DNA of 32,539 bases, taken from assembly GCA_947626515.1 (NCBI GenBank), contig CANQSL010000012.1, forward strand, positions 1-32,539, in the 5' to 3' direction. Every line of letters begins with the position of its first letter. Within the stretch, counting starts at the first letter, position 1. The notes below the pieces were generated by a model. The model was not told the origin of the DNA. It searched no databases and worked only from the letters and a program-made list of their open reading frames with translations. Positions 14,987-22,546 of the stretch are shown piece after piece. Both the position numbers and the translations under genes were made by a program. The DNA is from an uncultured Bacilli bacterium (GTDB taxonomy: Bacteria; Bacillota_I; Bacilli_A; RF39; UBA660).

Positions 14987-15778
14987 CTAACTTCTCAAAA
15001 AATATAATGCAATTAAAACACCAATTATTATTTCTGTAGTCATAATACTAAGCAACATTAAAGTGTCGACAAAACCATTTCCACTTGTAATTATTAAATT
15101 TTTAGGAATAAACTTTTTATTATTTTTTTCTTCTTCTTTTTCTTTAGCTTTTATATTCTCATTTAAATCTTTAACTTTTTCTTCACTCATTTCGGAAACA
15201 TCTTTTGGTTCAACACCATATTTTTTATACGTTGAAGAACTTAACACACCATTCTTAACAAATTTTAAATGCATCGAAGCATCAAGTAAAGTTTTTTTGC
15301 TATTCCAATAATTTGGAACTTGATTGACATCCTTGGTAATTAAACTATGCAACTTTTCTAAATTATTTCCAACTGGATCAAAAAAATTATTAAAAAATTC
15401 AATTTCTTCTTTTGAAAACTTATTTATTTTATTTTTTTCAACTATCATATTGATTAAATGCATCTCTATTTTGCTTGTAATATCAGTCTTTCCAACAGCC
15501 GATTCACTATTTAACCATTTTGTATAGTTTTCCATTTCAGAAAAGAATTCTTCCATCTCTTTAGCTTTAAAGCCATACATAATCAAATTAGTCTTAAAAC
15601 TATTTGAATTTTTTATTCTATATGGATTAATTATATTAATTTCACCATATATCTTACATAAACACCTAATAATATGAGCTTCGAATATATGGGATTTTTC
15701 ATATTCTTTTTCCTCTTTTATAAGTATATAATTACTTATACCATTATCTATAAAATCATTTATAAAAACATTTTCCAT
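14987..15778 (-). CDS. Tail-anchored hypothetical protein, 263 aa
   Basis: I do not recognise this protein. The cytosolic body is helical, with a Lys/Glu-rich segment (LNENIKAKEKEEEKNNKKF) before a C-terminal hydrophobic helix (DTLMLLSIMTTEIIIGVLIA, ending YFLRS), so it should be anchored by its tail with the body in the cytosol. I start at ATG 15778, 9 nt behind AGGTGG, rather than the TTG at 15784, which sits too close to that site. It has its own TATAAT promoter and lies next to yunB and another tail-anchored protein, suggesting a membrane-associated cluster. Confidence 0.78.
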   Translation of the reverse strand: MENVFINDFIDNGISNYILIKEEKEYEKSHIFEAHIIRCLCKIYGEINIINPYRIKNSNSFKTNLIMYGFKAKEMEEFFSEMENYTKWLNSESAVGKTDITSKIEMHLINMIVEKNKINKFSKEEIEFFNNFFDPVGNNLEKLHSLITKDVNQVPNYWNSKKTLLDASMHLKFVKNGVLSSSTYKKYGVEPKDVSEMSEEKVKDLNENIKAKEKEEEKNNKKFIPKNLIITSGNGFVDTLMLLSIMTTEIIIGVLIALYFLRS

Positions 15779-15802
15779 AAGCAATCGCCACCTACTATAA
15801 AA

Positions 15803-15830
15803 ATTATATCATATATATTATCTTTTTGAA
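15803..15830 (-). promoter_or_regulatory. Promoter for the 263-aa tail-anchored protein
   Basis: TTCAAA (15825-15830, minus), a 16-bp spacer and TATAAT (15803-15808), about 25 nt before the ATG. Confidence 0.5.
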
Positions 15831-15841
15831 TATATTATTTT

Positions 15842-16564
15842 TTAATTTACATTGCTATTTACTATCTCTGATGATTTATCAAAATTTGTACCAATAAAGT
15901 TTGGTACTTGCCCATTTACAAGCTTACTCGCTAATAAATATTTATAAGAAATAGTTGAAGTATCGCTTTCTGTTGGCATCTCTATTATTTCTTTAATATT
16001 AATATTTATATATAACTTTATTAAAGAATTATTAATTCCATAATTTGAAACTTCTACATCTACATTAGCCTCTAAATTATTTAAAAAGCTTGATTTTATA
16101 GGTATTTTTGGCCCTAGATTAGCTAAAATAGCATTATTAAAAATTACTCCTGTTGGAACATAAAGTACAACTCCATTATTTCCTCTTAATAATTCTAAAT
16201 TAAAATAATCATTAATATCTCCCTTAGTAATATTTTTTATATTGTTAGTTAAGTCTTCTATAATTAGTTTTAACAACTTATTAGAATTTTCTTGGTCAAT
16301 ATCAACGTTTACAATATTATTATTGACAAAATTTAATTTAATATAATCATTTGTATCAATATTCAAAAATTTTTTTATAGTATTATTTAAATAATACCTA
16401 TTTAATTCCTCTAACTTTATCTTAACAATATTAACAACATTTTTACTTAAATTTTTAGTATAATATCCAAAAAATATATAATCAAAAATAATTATTAATA
16501 ATAATATTAAAAACACATAGTTAATTTTTCTTTTATTATATTTTCTTGCATTAAAACGTTTCAT
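15842..16564 (-). CDS. yunB: Sporulation protein YunB-like
   Basis: The 240-aa protein has one N-terminal membrane helix (INYVFLILLLIIIFDYIFFG, 14-33) and an extracytoplasmic domain. Family marks are LANLGPKIPIKSSFLNNLEA (about 148-167) and VSNYGINNSLIKLYININI with a late GQVPNFIG, matching YunB, a sigma-E-controlled sporulation protein of Bacillus. The length fits. No Shine-Dalgarno is visible before ATG 16564, so expression may depend on coupling to the 257-aa gene 30 nt upstream. YunB occurs in spore formers, so it hints at present or ancestral sporulation. Confidence 0.8.
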   Translation of the reverse strand: MKRFNARKYNKRKINYVFLILLLIIIFDYIFFGYYTKNLSKNVVNIVKIKLEELNRYYLNNTIKKFLNIDTNDYIKLNFVNNNIVNVDIDQENSNKLLKLIIEDLTNNIKNITKGDINDYFNLELLRGNNGVVLYVPTGVIFNNAILANLGPKIPIKSSFLNNLEANVDVEVSNYGINNSLIKLYININIKEIIEMPTESDTSTISYKYLLASKLVNGQVPNFIGTNFDKSSEIVNSNVN

Positions 16565-16594
16565 AATAATATATATGAAAAAATTGAAGACTTA

Positions 16595-17368
16595 TTAAAA
16601 TCCCCAATCTATATGATTTTTTATAAATATAAAAGATACTACAAAAATAATTATTAAAAATATTATTATTACAATTTTTATCGCTAATGAATTAGACTTC
16701 AAATCTTTTTCTAATTCTTTAAAATCATCATAGTTTTCATTAATACTGCTATCTTCCTCTTCATTTTCAGATTGTTTTAATTCTTCCTTATCTAATTCCA
16801 TAGTCTTATATGTATTTTCTGTATCATTATCTGATAAATCACTTAATAAATCTAAAGCTGTTGTACTTCCGGATGATTCCTTTTCTTTATTTTTCATTTC
16901 TAAAGCTGTAATAGTATTAATTAAATTTACTAAATTTTCTTCTGAATCATCATCATTTATTGCATTATCTTCTTTTATATCCAAGTTTTTTAATATATCA
17001 TATTGCGTATCATGAACTTTTTTTAATCTTTCTTTTTCATAATCTACTTTTTGCTCTTTTTTTGCATTTTCCAATATGCGATTAATATCATATTCCTTGG
17101 TATCAATATTTTTTTCTATTTCTACTTCAGGTTCTATTTCTGGAGTAATTGTTCTTTTTGGAAAATTCTCCCTATATCTTTTATCTAGCATGTCTCTTAT
17201 TTTATCTACATCTATTACATTATAATCTTCATCTATAATAGTTGAATTACTATTAATATCAAAACTATCTATATCAGCATTTTTAATTTCTTCATATAAT
17301 TGTTTGTTTTTTTCAACTCTACTTTTTAAATTAGGAGTTTCGGCATACCTATCCATTCTTGAGCTCAT
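16595..17368 (-). CDS. Acidic tail-anchored hypothetical protein, 257 aa
   Basis: I start at ATG 17368 (MSSRMDRY), which follows AGGTGAT at the right distance; ATGs at 17407 and 17395 lack a ribosome site. The protein is acidic and largely disordered or coiled (runs such as ENEEEDSSINENYDDFKELE), then has a single C-terminal hydrophobic helix (IKIVIIIFLIIIFVVSFIFI) and the short tail KNHIDWGF. It is therefore probably a tail-anchored cytosolic protein. No domain is recognised. It precedes yunB by 30 nt and is probably cotranscribed. A role in division or envelope assembly would be plausible but is not shown. Confidence 0.75.
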   Translation of the reverse strand: MSSRMDRYAETPNLKSRVEKNKQLYEEIKNADIDSFDINSNSTIIDEDYNVIDVDKIRDMLDKRYRENFPKRTITPEIEPEVEIEKNIDTKEYDINRILENAKKEQKVDYEKERLKKVHDTQYDILKNLDIKEDNAINDDDSEENLVNLINTITALEMKNKEKESSGSTTALDLLSDLSDNDTENTYKTMELDKEELKQSENEEEDSSINENYDDFKELEKDLKSNSLAIKIVIIIFLIIIFVVSFIFIKNHIDWGF

Positions 17369-17427
17369 ACTATCACCTATATTAAATATTATCATACTTT
17401 TTAACATTATTCTACATTTTTTACTAA

Positions 17428-17456
17428 TTGATTAATTAATCTTTGAATAGTATAAT
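17428..17456 (+). promoter_or_regulatory. Promoter for the duplicated ferredoxin gene
   Basis: TTGATT (17428-17433), a 17-bp spacer and TATAAT (17451-17456). The GGAGG ribosome site at 17467-17471 follows closely, so the leader is very short (about 13 nt). Confidence 0.65.
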
Positions 17457-17475
17457 ATTATTTTATGGAGGTAAT

Positions 17476-17862
17476 ATGAAAAAAGTAAGTCTTAATAAAG
17501 AAAAATGTATAGGATGTGGAAGTTGTACAAATATAGCTTCTGAGAATTTTTCTTATAGCGATGAAGGTAAAGCTGAACTTATAAATGATAATGTAACAGA
17601 TAAAGCAATAGAAGCTAGTGAAGTTTGCCCTACTGAAGCTATTGAAATTGTAGAACAAGATACTAAATCAATTAATTTTAAAAGTGAACGATGCATTGGT
17701 TGTGGAAACTGTGTTAATATAGCTCCTAATAACTTTAAATTTAACGATGAAGGTAAAGCTGAACTTATAAATGAGGAAATAACAGATGAAGTTAAAAAAG
17801 CTAGTGCACATTGTCCTACTGAAGCAATTTTATTTACTACAAATGAAAACTCAGAAAAATAA
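17476..17862 (+). CDS. Tandem-duplicated single-cluster ferredoxin (two [4Fe-4S] domains)
   Basis: The 128-aa protein consists of two near-identical ferredoxin domains. Domain 1 has CIGCGSC and a later VCPTEAI; domain 2 has CIGCGNC and HCPTEAI. Each supplies four cysteines (CxxCxxC plus CP), i.e. one [4Fe-4S] cluster of the monocluster (Bacillus Fer) type, so two low-potential electron sites. The usual family member is about 80 aa with one domain. I start at ATG 17476 behind GGAGG; the earlier ATG at 17443 lies upstream of the -10 box. A 30-bp exact DNA repeat inside the two halves shows recent duplication or gene conversion. It converges on trmL across a shared terminator. Redox partner unknown. 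Confidence 0.92.
   Translation: MKKVSLNKEKCIGCGSCTNIASENFSYSDEGKAELINDNVTDKAIEASEVCPTEAIEIVEQDTKSINFKSERCIGCGNCVNIAPNNFKFNDEGKAELINEEITDEVKKASAHCPTEAILFTTNENSEK
17559..17774 (+). repeat. Exact 30-bp direct repeat inside the ferredoxin gene
   Basis: Copies at 17559-17588 and 17745-17774 are identical over 30 bases, 186 bp (62 codons) apart. Both encode the DEGKAELIN stretch of the two domains. Synonymous positions have not diverged, although the flanking domain sequence has. Confidence 0.9.
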
Positions 17863-17879
17863 TCTTCTGAGTTTTTTTA
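17846..17879. terminator. Bidirectional terminator between ferredoxin and trmL
   Basis: AAAACTCAGAA (17846-17856) pairs with TTCTGAGTTTT (17865-17875), 11 bp with an 8-nt loop and T runs on the plus strand. The ferredoxin stop (17860-17862) lies in the loop, and the trmL stop is immediately outside. Confidence 0.85.
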
Positions 17880-18389
17880 TCCATTTTCCTCAATAAAATT
17901 TTTACTTTTATGTGGTTCTTCAAATAATAAATCTCTATAATTTTGTTGCCTTAAAGCTTCGTATACCATAATTGCAACAGTATTTGAAAGATTTAAAGCC
18001 CTTACCTTATCAGTCATTGGCATTCGCATACAATGATCTAAATGAGGTTTCAATAACTTAGCTGGTATTCCTGTAGATTCTTTTCCAAATATAAAGTAAA
18101 TATTCTCATTTTTATCACTGTAATCAAAACTTGTATGAGGAACATGACCATATCTAGTTAAATAATAAAATGTTCCATTATTTTTACTATAAAATTCTTC
18201 TATATTTTCATATACTTGATAATCACAATTATCAATATAATTTACTCCACTTCTTCTAATATATTTCTCATCTAAACTAAATCCTAAAGGTTTTATTAAA
18301 TGCAATTTAGTATTAGTAGCAACACAAGTCCTCATAATATTGCCAGTATTACCAGGTATTTCGGGTTCAAATAAAACTACATTTATCAC
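17877..18389 (-). CDS. trmL: tRNA (cytidine(34)-2'-O)-methyltransferase TrmL
   Basis: TrmL 2'-O-methylates the wobble C or cmnm5U of tRNA-Leu. The 170-aa SPOUT protein shows FEPEIPGNTGNIMRTC (7-22), YFIFGKESTGIP (the SAM-knot GxExxGxP motif) and MPMTDKVRALNLSNTVAIMV (NLSxxVAI knot), all in the expected order and length. The start is GTG at 18389, sharing a base with the upstream stop (TAGTG) and 7 nt behind GAGG. It is cotranscribed with the thioredoxin-fold gene, which has no evident functional link. Confidence 0.95.
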   Translation of the reverse strand: MINVVLFEPEIPGNTGNIMRTCVATNTKLHLIKPLGFSLDEKYIRRSGVNYIDNCDYQVYENIEEFYSKNNGTFYYLTRYGHVPHTSFDYSDKNENIYFIFGKESTGIPAKLLKPHLDHCMRMPMTDKVRALNLSNTVAIMVYEALRQQNYRDLLFEEPHKSKNFIEENG

Positions 18390-18877
18390 TACTCTACCTC
18401 ATATTCATCTAATATTTTTTCTAAATTACCTACATTAATAAAATATTCATTACTATCTATACTTTCAGCAACTTTACCATCTCTATAATAAATTAAAGCT
18501 GGTATTTTTTTTATATTTGTTTTTAAACTTTCATTTAATTTTTTCAAATCTTTTTCATTACTATAATCTATATATATAAAATTATCTCTTAAATTATGTT
18601 TCTTAATAACTTTTTTAATATCTTTTTCTAAATTATATACATTCTCATCATTTGTCTTTGTAATAAATACAAATAATTCACTACTAGGTTCTGTTAAAAT
18701 ATTTGATATATCTTTTAATTCAACTTTATTTATATAATTTGATAAATAGCTTTTCTTTAATTTTTGAGTATTATAAACATTTCCAATCTTAACAATAGTA
18801 AAAGTAATTGCAATTACAAACATTATCATTATAAATAAAATAATATAATTTTTTTTAGGTATTTTTTTACTCTTCAT
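18389..18877 (-). CDS. Membrane-anchored thioredoxin-fold protein without cysteines
   Basis: The 162-aa protein has a basic start, one membrane helix (YIILFIMIMFVIAITFTIVK, 11-30) and then a thioredoxin-like body. SSELFVFITKTNDENVYNLE occupies the position of the active-site strand and helix, and KKIPALIYYRDGKV gives the cis-Pro loop and strand. The CxxC is replaced by KTNDEN and there is no cysteine in the whole protein, so it cannot do thiol chemistry. It may be a chaperone-like or binding relative of thioredoxin, or a bacteriocin-accessory type protein. ATG follows AAGGGTG. It overlaps the trmL start by one base. Confidence 0.7.
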   Translation of the reverse strand: MKSKKIPKKNYIILFIMIMFVIAITFTIVKIGNVYNTQKLKKSYLSNYINKVELKDISNILTEPSSELFVFITKTNDENVYNLEKDIKKVIKKHNLRDNFIYIDYSNEKDLKKLNESLKTNIKKIPALIYYRDGKVAESIDSNEYFINVGNLEKILDEYEVE

Positions 18878-18937
18878 AACAACACCCTTTCCTTAATTAA
18901 ATTATACTAAATATACCATTAAAAGTCTATAAAATAG

Positions 18938-20062
18938 TTATTCATTTAATGAATGCAATTTATCATATATTATGTTAAAAGCATTTAAAAATACAGTTAT
19001 ATCTTCTAATTTTGTCAAATAAGATAAACTTATTCTAATAGTAGTTTCTGCTCTAGTTTTATCATTATATAAAGCCATCACGCTTGTAGACATTTTGCCA
19101 CTACTACAAGCTGTATTACTAGATACATATATTTCATTTTTTTCTAAAGCATGTATAAAAGTTTCTGGTTTTATATCCATCAAACTAATATTTATTATAT
19201 GAGGTATAGAATATTTAGTATGATTTATTTTTATATCAGGGAATTTAACTATATTCTTCAAAATCTTTTCATTCCATTTTGCAACAATCTCCTGCTTTTT
19301 TGTAATTTCATGCAAAGCTATTCTCAAAGCTTTAGAAAAACTTACTATTAATGGTAAAGGAGGAGTTCCCGGATGAAAATCATGTGAACTTCCATATAAC
19401 AAACTATTACATTTTATGTTCTTCTTCTTATAAAATATGCCAATACCTTTAGGAGCAAATATTTTATGCCCACTAGCACTAGCTAAATCAAAATCATTAA
19501 AATTAACAGGTATTTTTCCTAATGCTTGTGTTATATCAGAATGCAATATAATATTTGCTTTACATTTATTCATTATTTGTCTAATAGTACGAAGTGGTTG
19601 TCTTACTCCTGTTTCACTATTTACCATACAAATACTTACTAAAATAGTATCTTTTGTTATCTTCTTTTTTAAATCCTCAAAATCCACTACCCCTTCTTCT
19701 GTATGATTTACATAGCTTATTTTAAAACCTAATGTATTTAAATAATCACAAATACCATATACACTAGGATGCTCTAACTTAGAAACAATTATATGATTTC
19801 CATTACTTTTATTAGCAAGACATGTTCCAATTAAAGCTATATTATTTGATTCAGTAGCCCCACTTGTAAAAGTTAACTCTTCTATATTTATATTCAATAA
19901 TTCACAAACTTGTTTAGTTGCACTATCTAATAATTCTTTAGATTTAGTTCCTAAATTATGTAAACTATTAGGATTTCCAAAATAGTCAGTTGTAACTTTA
20001 TTATAACTATCTAAAACTTCAGGCAATACAGGTGTAGTAGCTGAGTAATCTAAATATATCAT
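18938..20062 (-). CDS. Cysteine desulfurase (NifS/IscS family)
   Basis: The enzyme is PLP-dependent and moves sulfur from cysteine onto an active-site persulfide for Fe-S clusters or thio-tRNA. In the 374-aa protein, YLDYSATTPV opens, FTSGATESNN (65-74) binds PLP phosphate, HSDITQALGK follows, the Schiff-base lysine is in ASGHK (K200) and the active cysteine is in SSNTACSSGK (C319). I start at ATG 20062 behind AGGTGAT rather than the GTG at 20071, which is part of that site. The NifU-C protein at 12572-12796 and ferredoxin at 17476-17862 could be partners. Fe-S versus tRNA supply cannot be decided. Confidence 0.95.
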   Translation of the reverse strand: MIYLDYSATTPVLPEVLDSYNKVTTDYFGNPNSLHNLGTKSKELLDSATKQVCELLNINIEELTFTSGATESNNIALIGTCLANKSNGNHIIVSKLEHPSVYGICDYLNTLGFKISYVNHTEEGVVDFEDLKKKITKDTILVSICMVNSETGVRQPLRTIRQIMNKCKANIILHSDITQALGKIPVNFNDFDLASASGHKIFAPKGIGIFYKKKNIKCNSLLYGSSHDFHPGTPPLPLIVSFSKALRIALHEITKKQEIVAKWNEKILKNIVKFPDIKINHTKYSIPHIINISLMDIKPETFIHALEKNEIYVSSNTACSSGKMSTSVMALYNDKTRAETTIRISLSYLTKLEDITVFLNAFNIIYDKLHSLNE

Positions 20063-20080
20063 TATTATCACCTATTTTTA

Positions 20081-20109
20081 ATTATACAAAACAATATAAT
20101 TAATTTAAA
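20081..20109 (-). promoter_or_regulatory. Promoter for the cysteine desulfurase gene
   Basis: TTTAAA (20104-20109, minus), a 17-bp spacer and TATAAT (20081-20086). The -35 overlaps the last codons and stop of the AlkD-like gene. Confidence 0.5.
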
Positions 20110-20818
20110 GTATTTTATATTGTTTTAAATCATTTTTTAATTCTTTATTTATTTTAAATGAGTCATTAATTTTACTTATTGTTTTATTTTGTACAAATTT
20201 TGGTAAAGTCTTTTCTTTTAAAATATCAATTACTTTTTCTTTATAATTTATTATTGCAACACTTAATAACCAACTTATTGCCATATTAATATAATAATAA
20301 TCTGTTTTTATGTTACTTACTATATTTAATACTCTATCTATATATTTATCATTTAAATAATAATTTAGCATATTAACAATAGATAGTCTAGTTTGAAATT
20401 CATTATTTAAATCTATTAAATTAGTAAAATAAATCCAATATTTACCACTTTTTTTATTAATTATTTTCATACTGCTAGAAAACATATCACATATTGCCCA
20501 GTTATCAATTCTATTAATAAAATCAACTAAATATTTATCTAAATACTTTTCATCACTGTTAGATAAAACAAAACCATAAATTAATACTTCCTCATAGTAA
20601 CAATTTTTATTTTTTATTTTTAAAAATTCTAAATAATTTCCCTTTAATATTTCTTTTGCAATTTTTTTTAATATTGGAACTTTAATACCAATCATTTTTA
20701 ATTTTGTACTAACTATTTTAGAATTAAATTCTCTATATTTTAAATTTTCTAAACTTTCCAAATATTTAATATATTCATTATATATAGTTTTATTCCATTC
20801 TATATTTTTTAAATTCAT
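20105..20818 (-). CDS. DNA alkylation repair protein, AlkD-like (HEAT-repeat glycosylase family)
   Basis: The 237-aa all-helical protein follows the AlkD layout: MIGIKVPILKKIAKEILKGN (about 42-61) matches 'GvxvPxlRxiAK', followed by YEEVLIYGFVLS, then a DNWAICDMFSSSMKIINK block (the 'W..cD' segment) and a C-terminal AISWLLSVAI / NKTISKINDSFKI. AlkD excises positively charged N3- or N7-alkylpurines without base flipping; that is family knowledge. Ribosome site AAGGAG precedes ATG 20818. It has no linked repair gene. Enzyme activity versus non-catalytic relative is not resolved by motif. Confidence 0.85.
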   Translation of the reverse strand: MNLKNIEWNKTIYNEYIKYLESLENLKYREFNSKIVSTKLKMIGIKVPILKKIAKEILKGNYLEFLKIKNKNCYYEEVLIYGFVLSNSDEKYLDKYLVDFINRIDNWAICDMFSSSMKIINKKSGKYWIYFTNLIDLNNEFQTRLSIVNMLNYYLNDKYIDRVLNIVSNIKTDYYYINMAISWLLSVAIINYKEKVIDILKEKTLPKFVQNKTISKINDSFKINKELKNDLKQYKIL

Positions 20819-20845
20819 AAAAACTCCTTAAAAGTAGTATAACTT

Positions 20846-20874
20846 AAAAAAACTTTTAATAATAAAGTTTTTTT
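20846..20874 (-). terminator. Terminator of the 238-aa gene
   Basis: On the minus strand AAAAAAACTTT pairs with AAAGTTTTTTT (11 bp, 7-nt loop). It covers the TAA stop at 20856-20858. Confidence 0.65.
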
Positions 20875-21572
20875 ATTTTTCTCTTATTAGGTACTAGTTT
20901 AATCGAATTATTATCTTCCTCTAAATTATAATTTCCATAATATATATTATCCTTAGTTTTTTTAATACTTAAATCATGTGGCAATATAATTTCTTTAGAA
21001 TCTTTATTATTCTTTATTATTTCTTGATAATAAATTGGCAATTTATCAAAATCAATTGGATAATTTAATATGCTATTTATTATATTATTATTTATATTTG
21101 GTTCTATATCTACAATTTGTATACTATCGTTATCTGATTCATAACTTATTGAAGTACATAAGTCATCTACTAAAGGTGTTATGTCCATTCTTCTTCCAGT
21201 TGTTTCGATTAAAAATTCATTACATTTATAACAATTATAAATATTTAAAGCAAAATTAGAATTCAAAATACTGTTTGTTATTTCATCAAAATATTTTCTT
21301 TCTTTAATATAAATATTTGAACTATTATATAATATATTGTTTAATTCTATGGATTCTATATTATTAGATAGAGCAAATATGTTAGCTTTTTTTATTATTT
21401 TTAAACATATCTTTGCTTTATTAAAATCTTTTTTATCTAAATAAAAACTAGCTGTATTTATTTTTTTGTCATCTATTTCTATTAATTGATTCAATTTTCT
21501 TAACTTATTTTCATTTTTTATATATTCTTTTCTTAAAGCTTGTAAAAAAACTTTATAATAAATATTATCCAT
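20856..21572 (-). CDS. Hypothetical protein, 238 aa
   Basis: I do not recognise this protein. It is soluble and Asn/Ile/Lys-rich. The first 110 residues are helical with TPR-like spacing (ASFYLDKKDFNKAKICLKII), then comes a Cys-containing segment NIYNCYKCNEFLIETTGRRM (about 124-143; the CxxC could be a small metal site), then a strand-rich C-terminus ending PNKRKIKKLYY. ATG follows AAGGAG. It sits between dedA and the AlkD-like gene, all on the minus strand, and has a terminator over its stop codon. Confidence 0.75.
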   Translation of the reverse strand: MDNIYYKVFLQALRKEYIKNENKLRKLNQLIEIDDKKINTASFYLDKKDFNKAKICLKIIKKANIFALSNNIESIELNNILYNSSNIYIKERKYFDEITNSILNSNFALNIYNCYKCNEFLIETTGRRMDITPLVDDLCTSISYESDNDSIQIVDIEPNINNNIINSILNYPIDFDKLPIYYQEIIKNNKDSKEIILPHDLSIKKTKDNIYYGNYNLEEDNNSIKLVPNKRKIKKLYY

Positions 21573-21610
21573 TTAAAACTCCTTAACATTTAATTATTTT
21601 ATAGTAATTT

Positions 21611-22246
21611 TTATTTATTGTAAAGTTTAATTTTATATCTCTTTTTGTTTATTTTATTTAATATTTTATAAATTAGTAATAAAATTATACAAAATAGTAT
21701 TAATTTAGAATATTTACTAAATATTTTAGCTACAACCATATAATTTTCACCAACTAAAGCTCCTAATGAAACCAATACTGCATTCCAAATCAAAGAGCCT
21801 ATTAAAGTATAAATTAAAAATATAGAAAACTTCATCTTATTCATGCCAGCTGGAATTGAAATTAAGCTTCTAACTATTGGTATAAATCTACAATATAATA
21901 CTGTTAAATTACCATTTTTAGAAAACCAATTATCAGATTTATTTATATTGGTTGATTTTATACACAATAATTTTCCAAATTTAGAATTTATTATTTTTTC
22001 TATTCTATCTTTATTTAAAATATATCCTAAATAATATAGTAATATAGCTCCAATTATACTTCCAACTGTCGATGAAAATATAACTCCAAATAAAGTTAAT
22101 GTACACTCTTTTTGAGTAGTCATAAAACCACCTAATGTTAATATTACTTCACTAGGTATAGGAGGAAATATATTTTCTATAGTAATTAGAAAAAGTATTC
22201 CTAAATATCCAAAACTATTCATTGTATTTATAATAAAATTATTCAT
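21611..22246 (-). CDS. DedA family (VTT domain) membrane protein
   Basis: The 211-aa integral membrane protein has about five hydrophobic segments. It shows the DedA signatures FPPIPSEVILTLGGF (28-42), a GAILLYYLGY helix, WFSKNGNLTVLYCRFIPIVR and SLISIPAGMNKM with the conserved RFIP and AGM elements. DedA/VTT proteins move or scramble lipids (for example undecaprenyl phosphate in UptA-type members) and help hold the membrane potential; which subfamily this is cannot be told. Length is normal. The ribosome site is weak. It stands alone upstream of the 238-aa gene. Confidence 0.93.
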   Translation of the reverse strand: MNNFIINTMNSFGYLGILFLITIENIFPPIPSEVILTLGGFMTTQKECTLTLFGVIFSSTVGSIIGAILLYYLGYILNKDRIEKIINSKFGKLLCIKSTNINKSDNWFSKNGNLTVLYCRFIPIVRSLISIPAGMNKMKFSIFLIYTLIGSLIWNAVLVSLGALVGENYMVVAKIFSKYSKLILFCIILLLIYKILNKINKKRYKIKLYNK

Positions 22247-22282
22247 CTTACTAATTTTATGTTTAATAAAATTTATTTAAAA

Positions 22283-22312
22283 CAAAAAAGCTAATGTTTA
22301 TTCATTAACTTT
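22283..22312 (-). terminator. Terminator of the rpsO-pnp-DUF1653 operon
   Basis: On the minus strand AAAGTTAATG pairs with CATTAGCTTT (10 bp including a G-U) across a 6-nt loop, then more T. The TAA stop of the DUF1653 gene (22298-22300) lies in the loop. Confidence 0.8.
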
Positions 22313-22546
22313 TTCAAATCTATATTTTTGAGTTACATTGGGATATTTTTCTTTATCCACAAGCGAATTAAACATTTTAAGTGGCCTTGCATATATTCCA
22401 TCAACGTGATTAGTATTATTGCTATCTACACAACAATAAATAACTAAATCTTCCAATGTTTCAGAGTCTTTTGCTAAAGTTATTATAAAAGCTTTAGCAC
22501 CTTTAAAATGCTTATAAACTTCACCAGGCTTTACTTCTCTATTCAT
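22298..22546 (-). CDS. DUF1653 family protein
   Basis: The 82-aa cytosolic protein fits DUF1653: [20 protein letters not shown], then [26 protein letters not shown] and the closing KYRFEKV, matching remembered 'YxHyKG...RPLxMFxxxV...RF'. Its function is unknown in the family. It overlaps the 3' end of pnp by 8 nt and so is translated from the same mRNA with a weak ribosome site. The HKVDGIY substitution where many members have 'WVRP' is minor. Confidence 0.85.
   Translation of the reverse strand: MNREVKPGEVYKHFKGAKAFIITLAKDSETLEDLVIYCCVDSNNTNHVDGIYARPLKMFNSLVDKEKYPNVTQKYRFEKVNE

Noticed and set aside
17476-17862. CRISPR-like or tandem-repeat array for the 30-bp repeat
   Set aside because: Only two copies, 186 bp apart, both within ferredoxin coding sequence.
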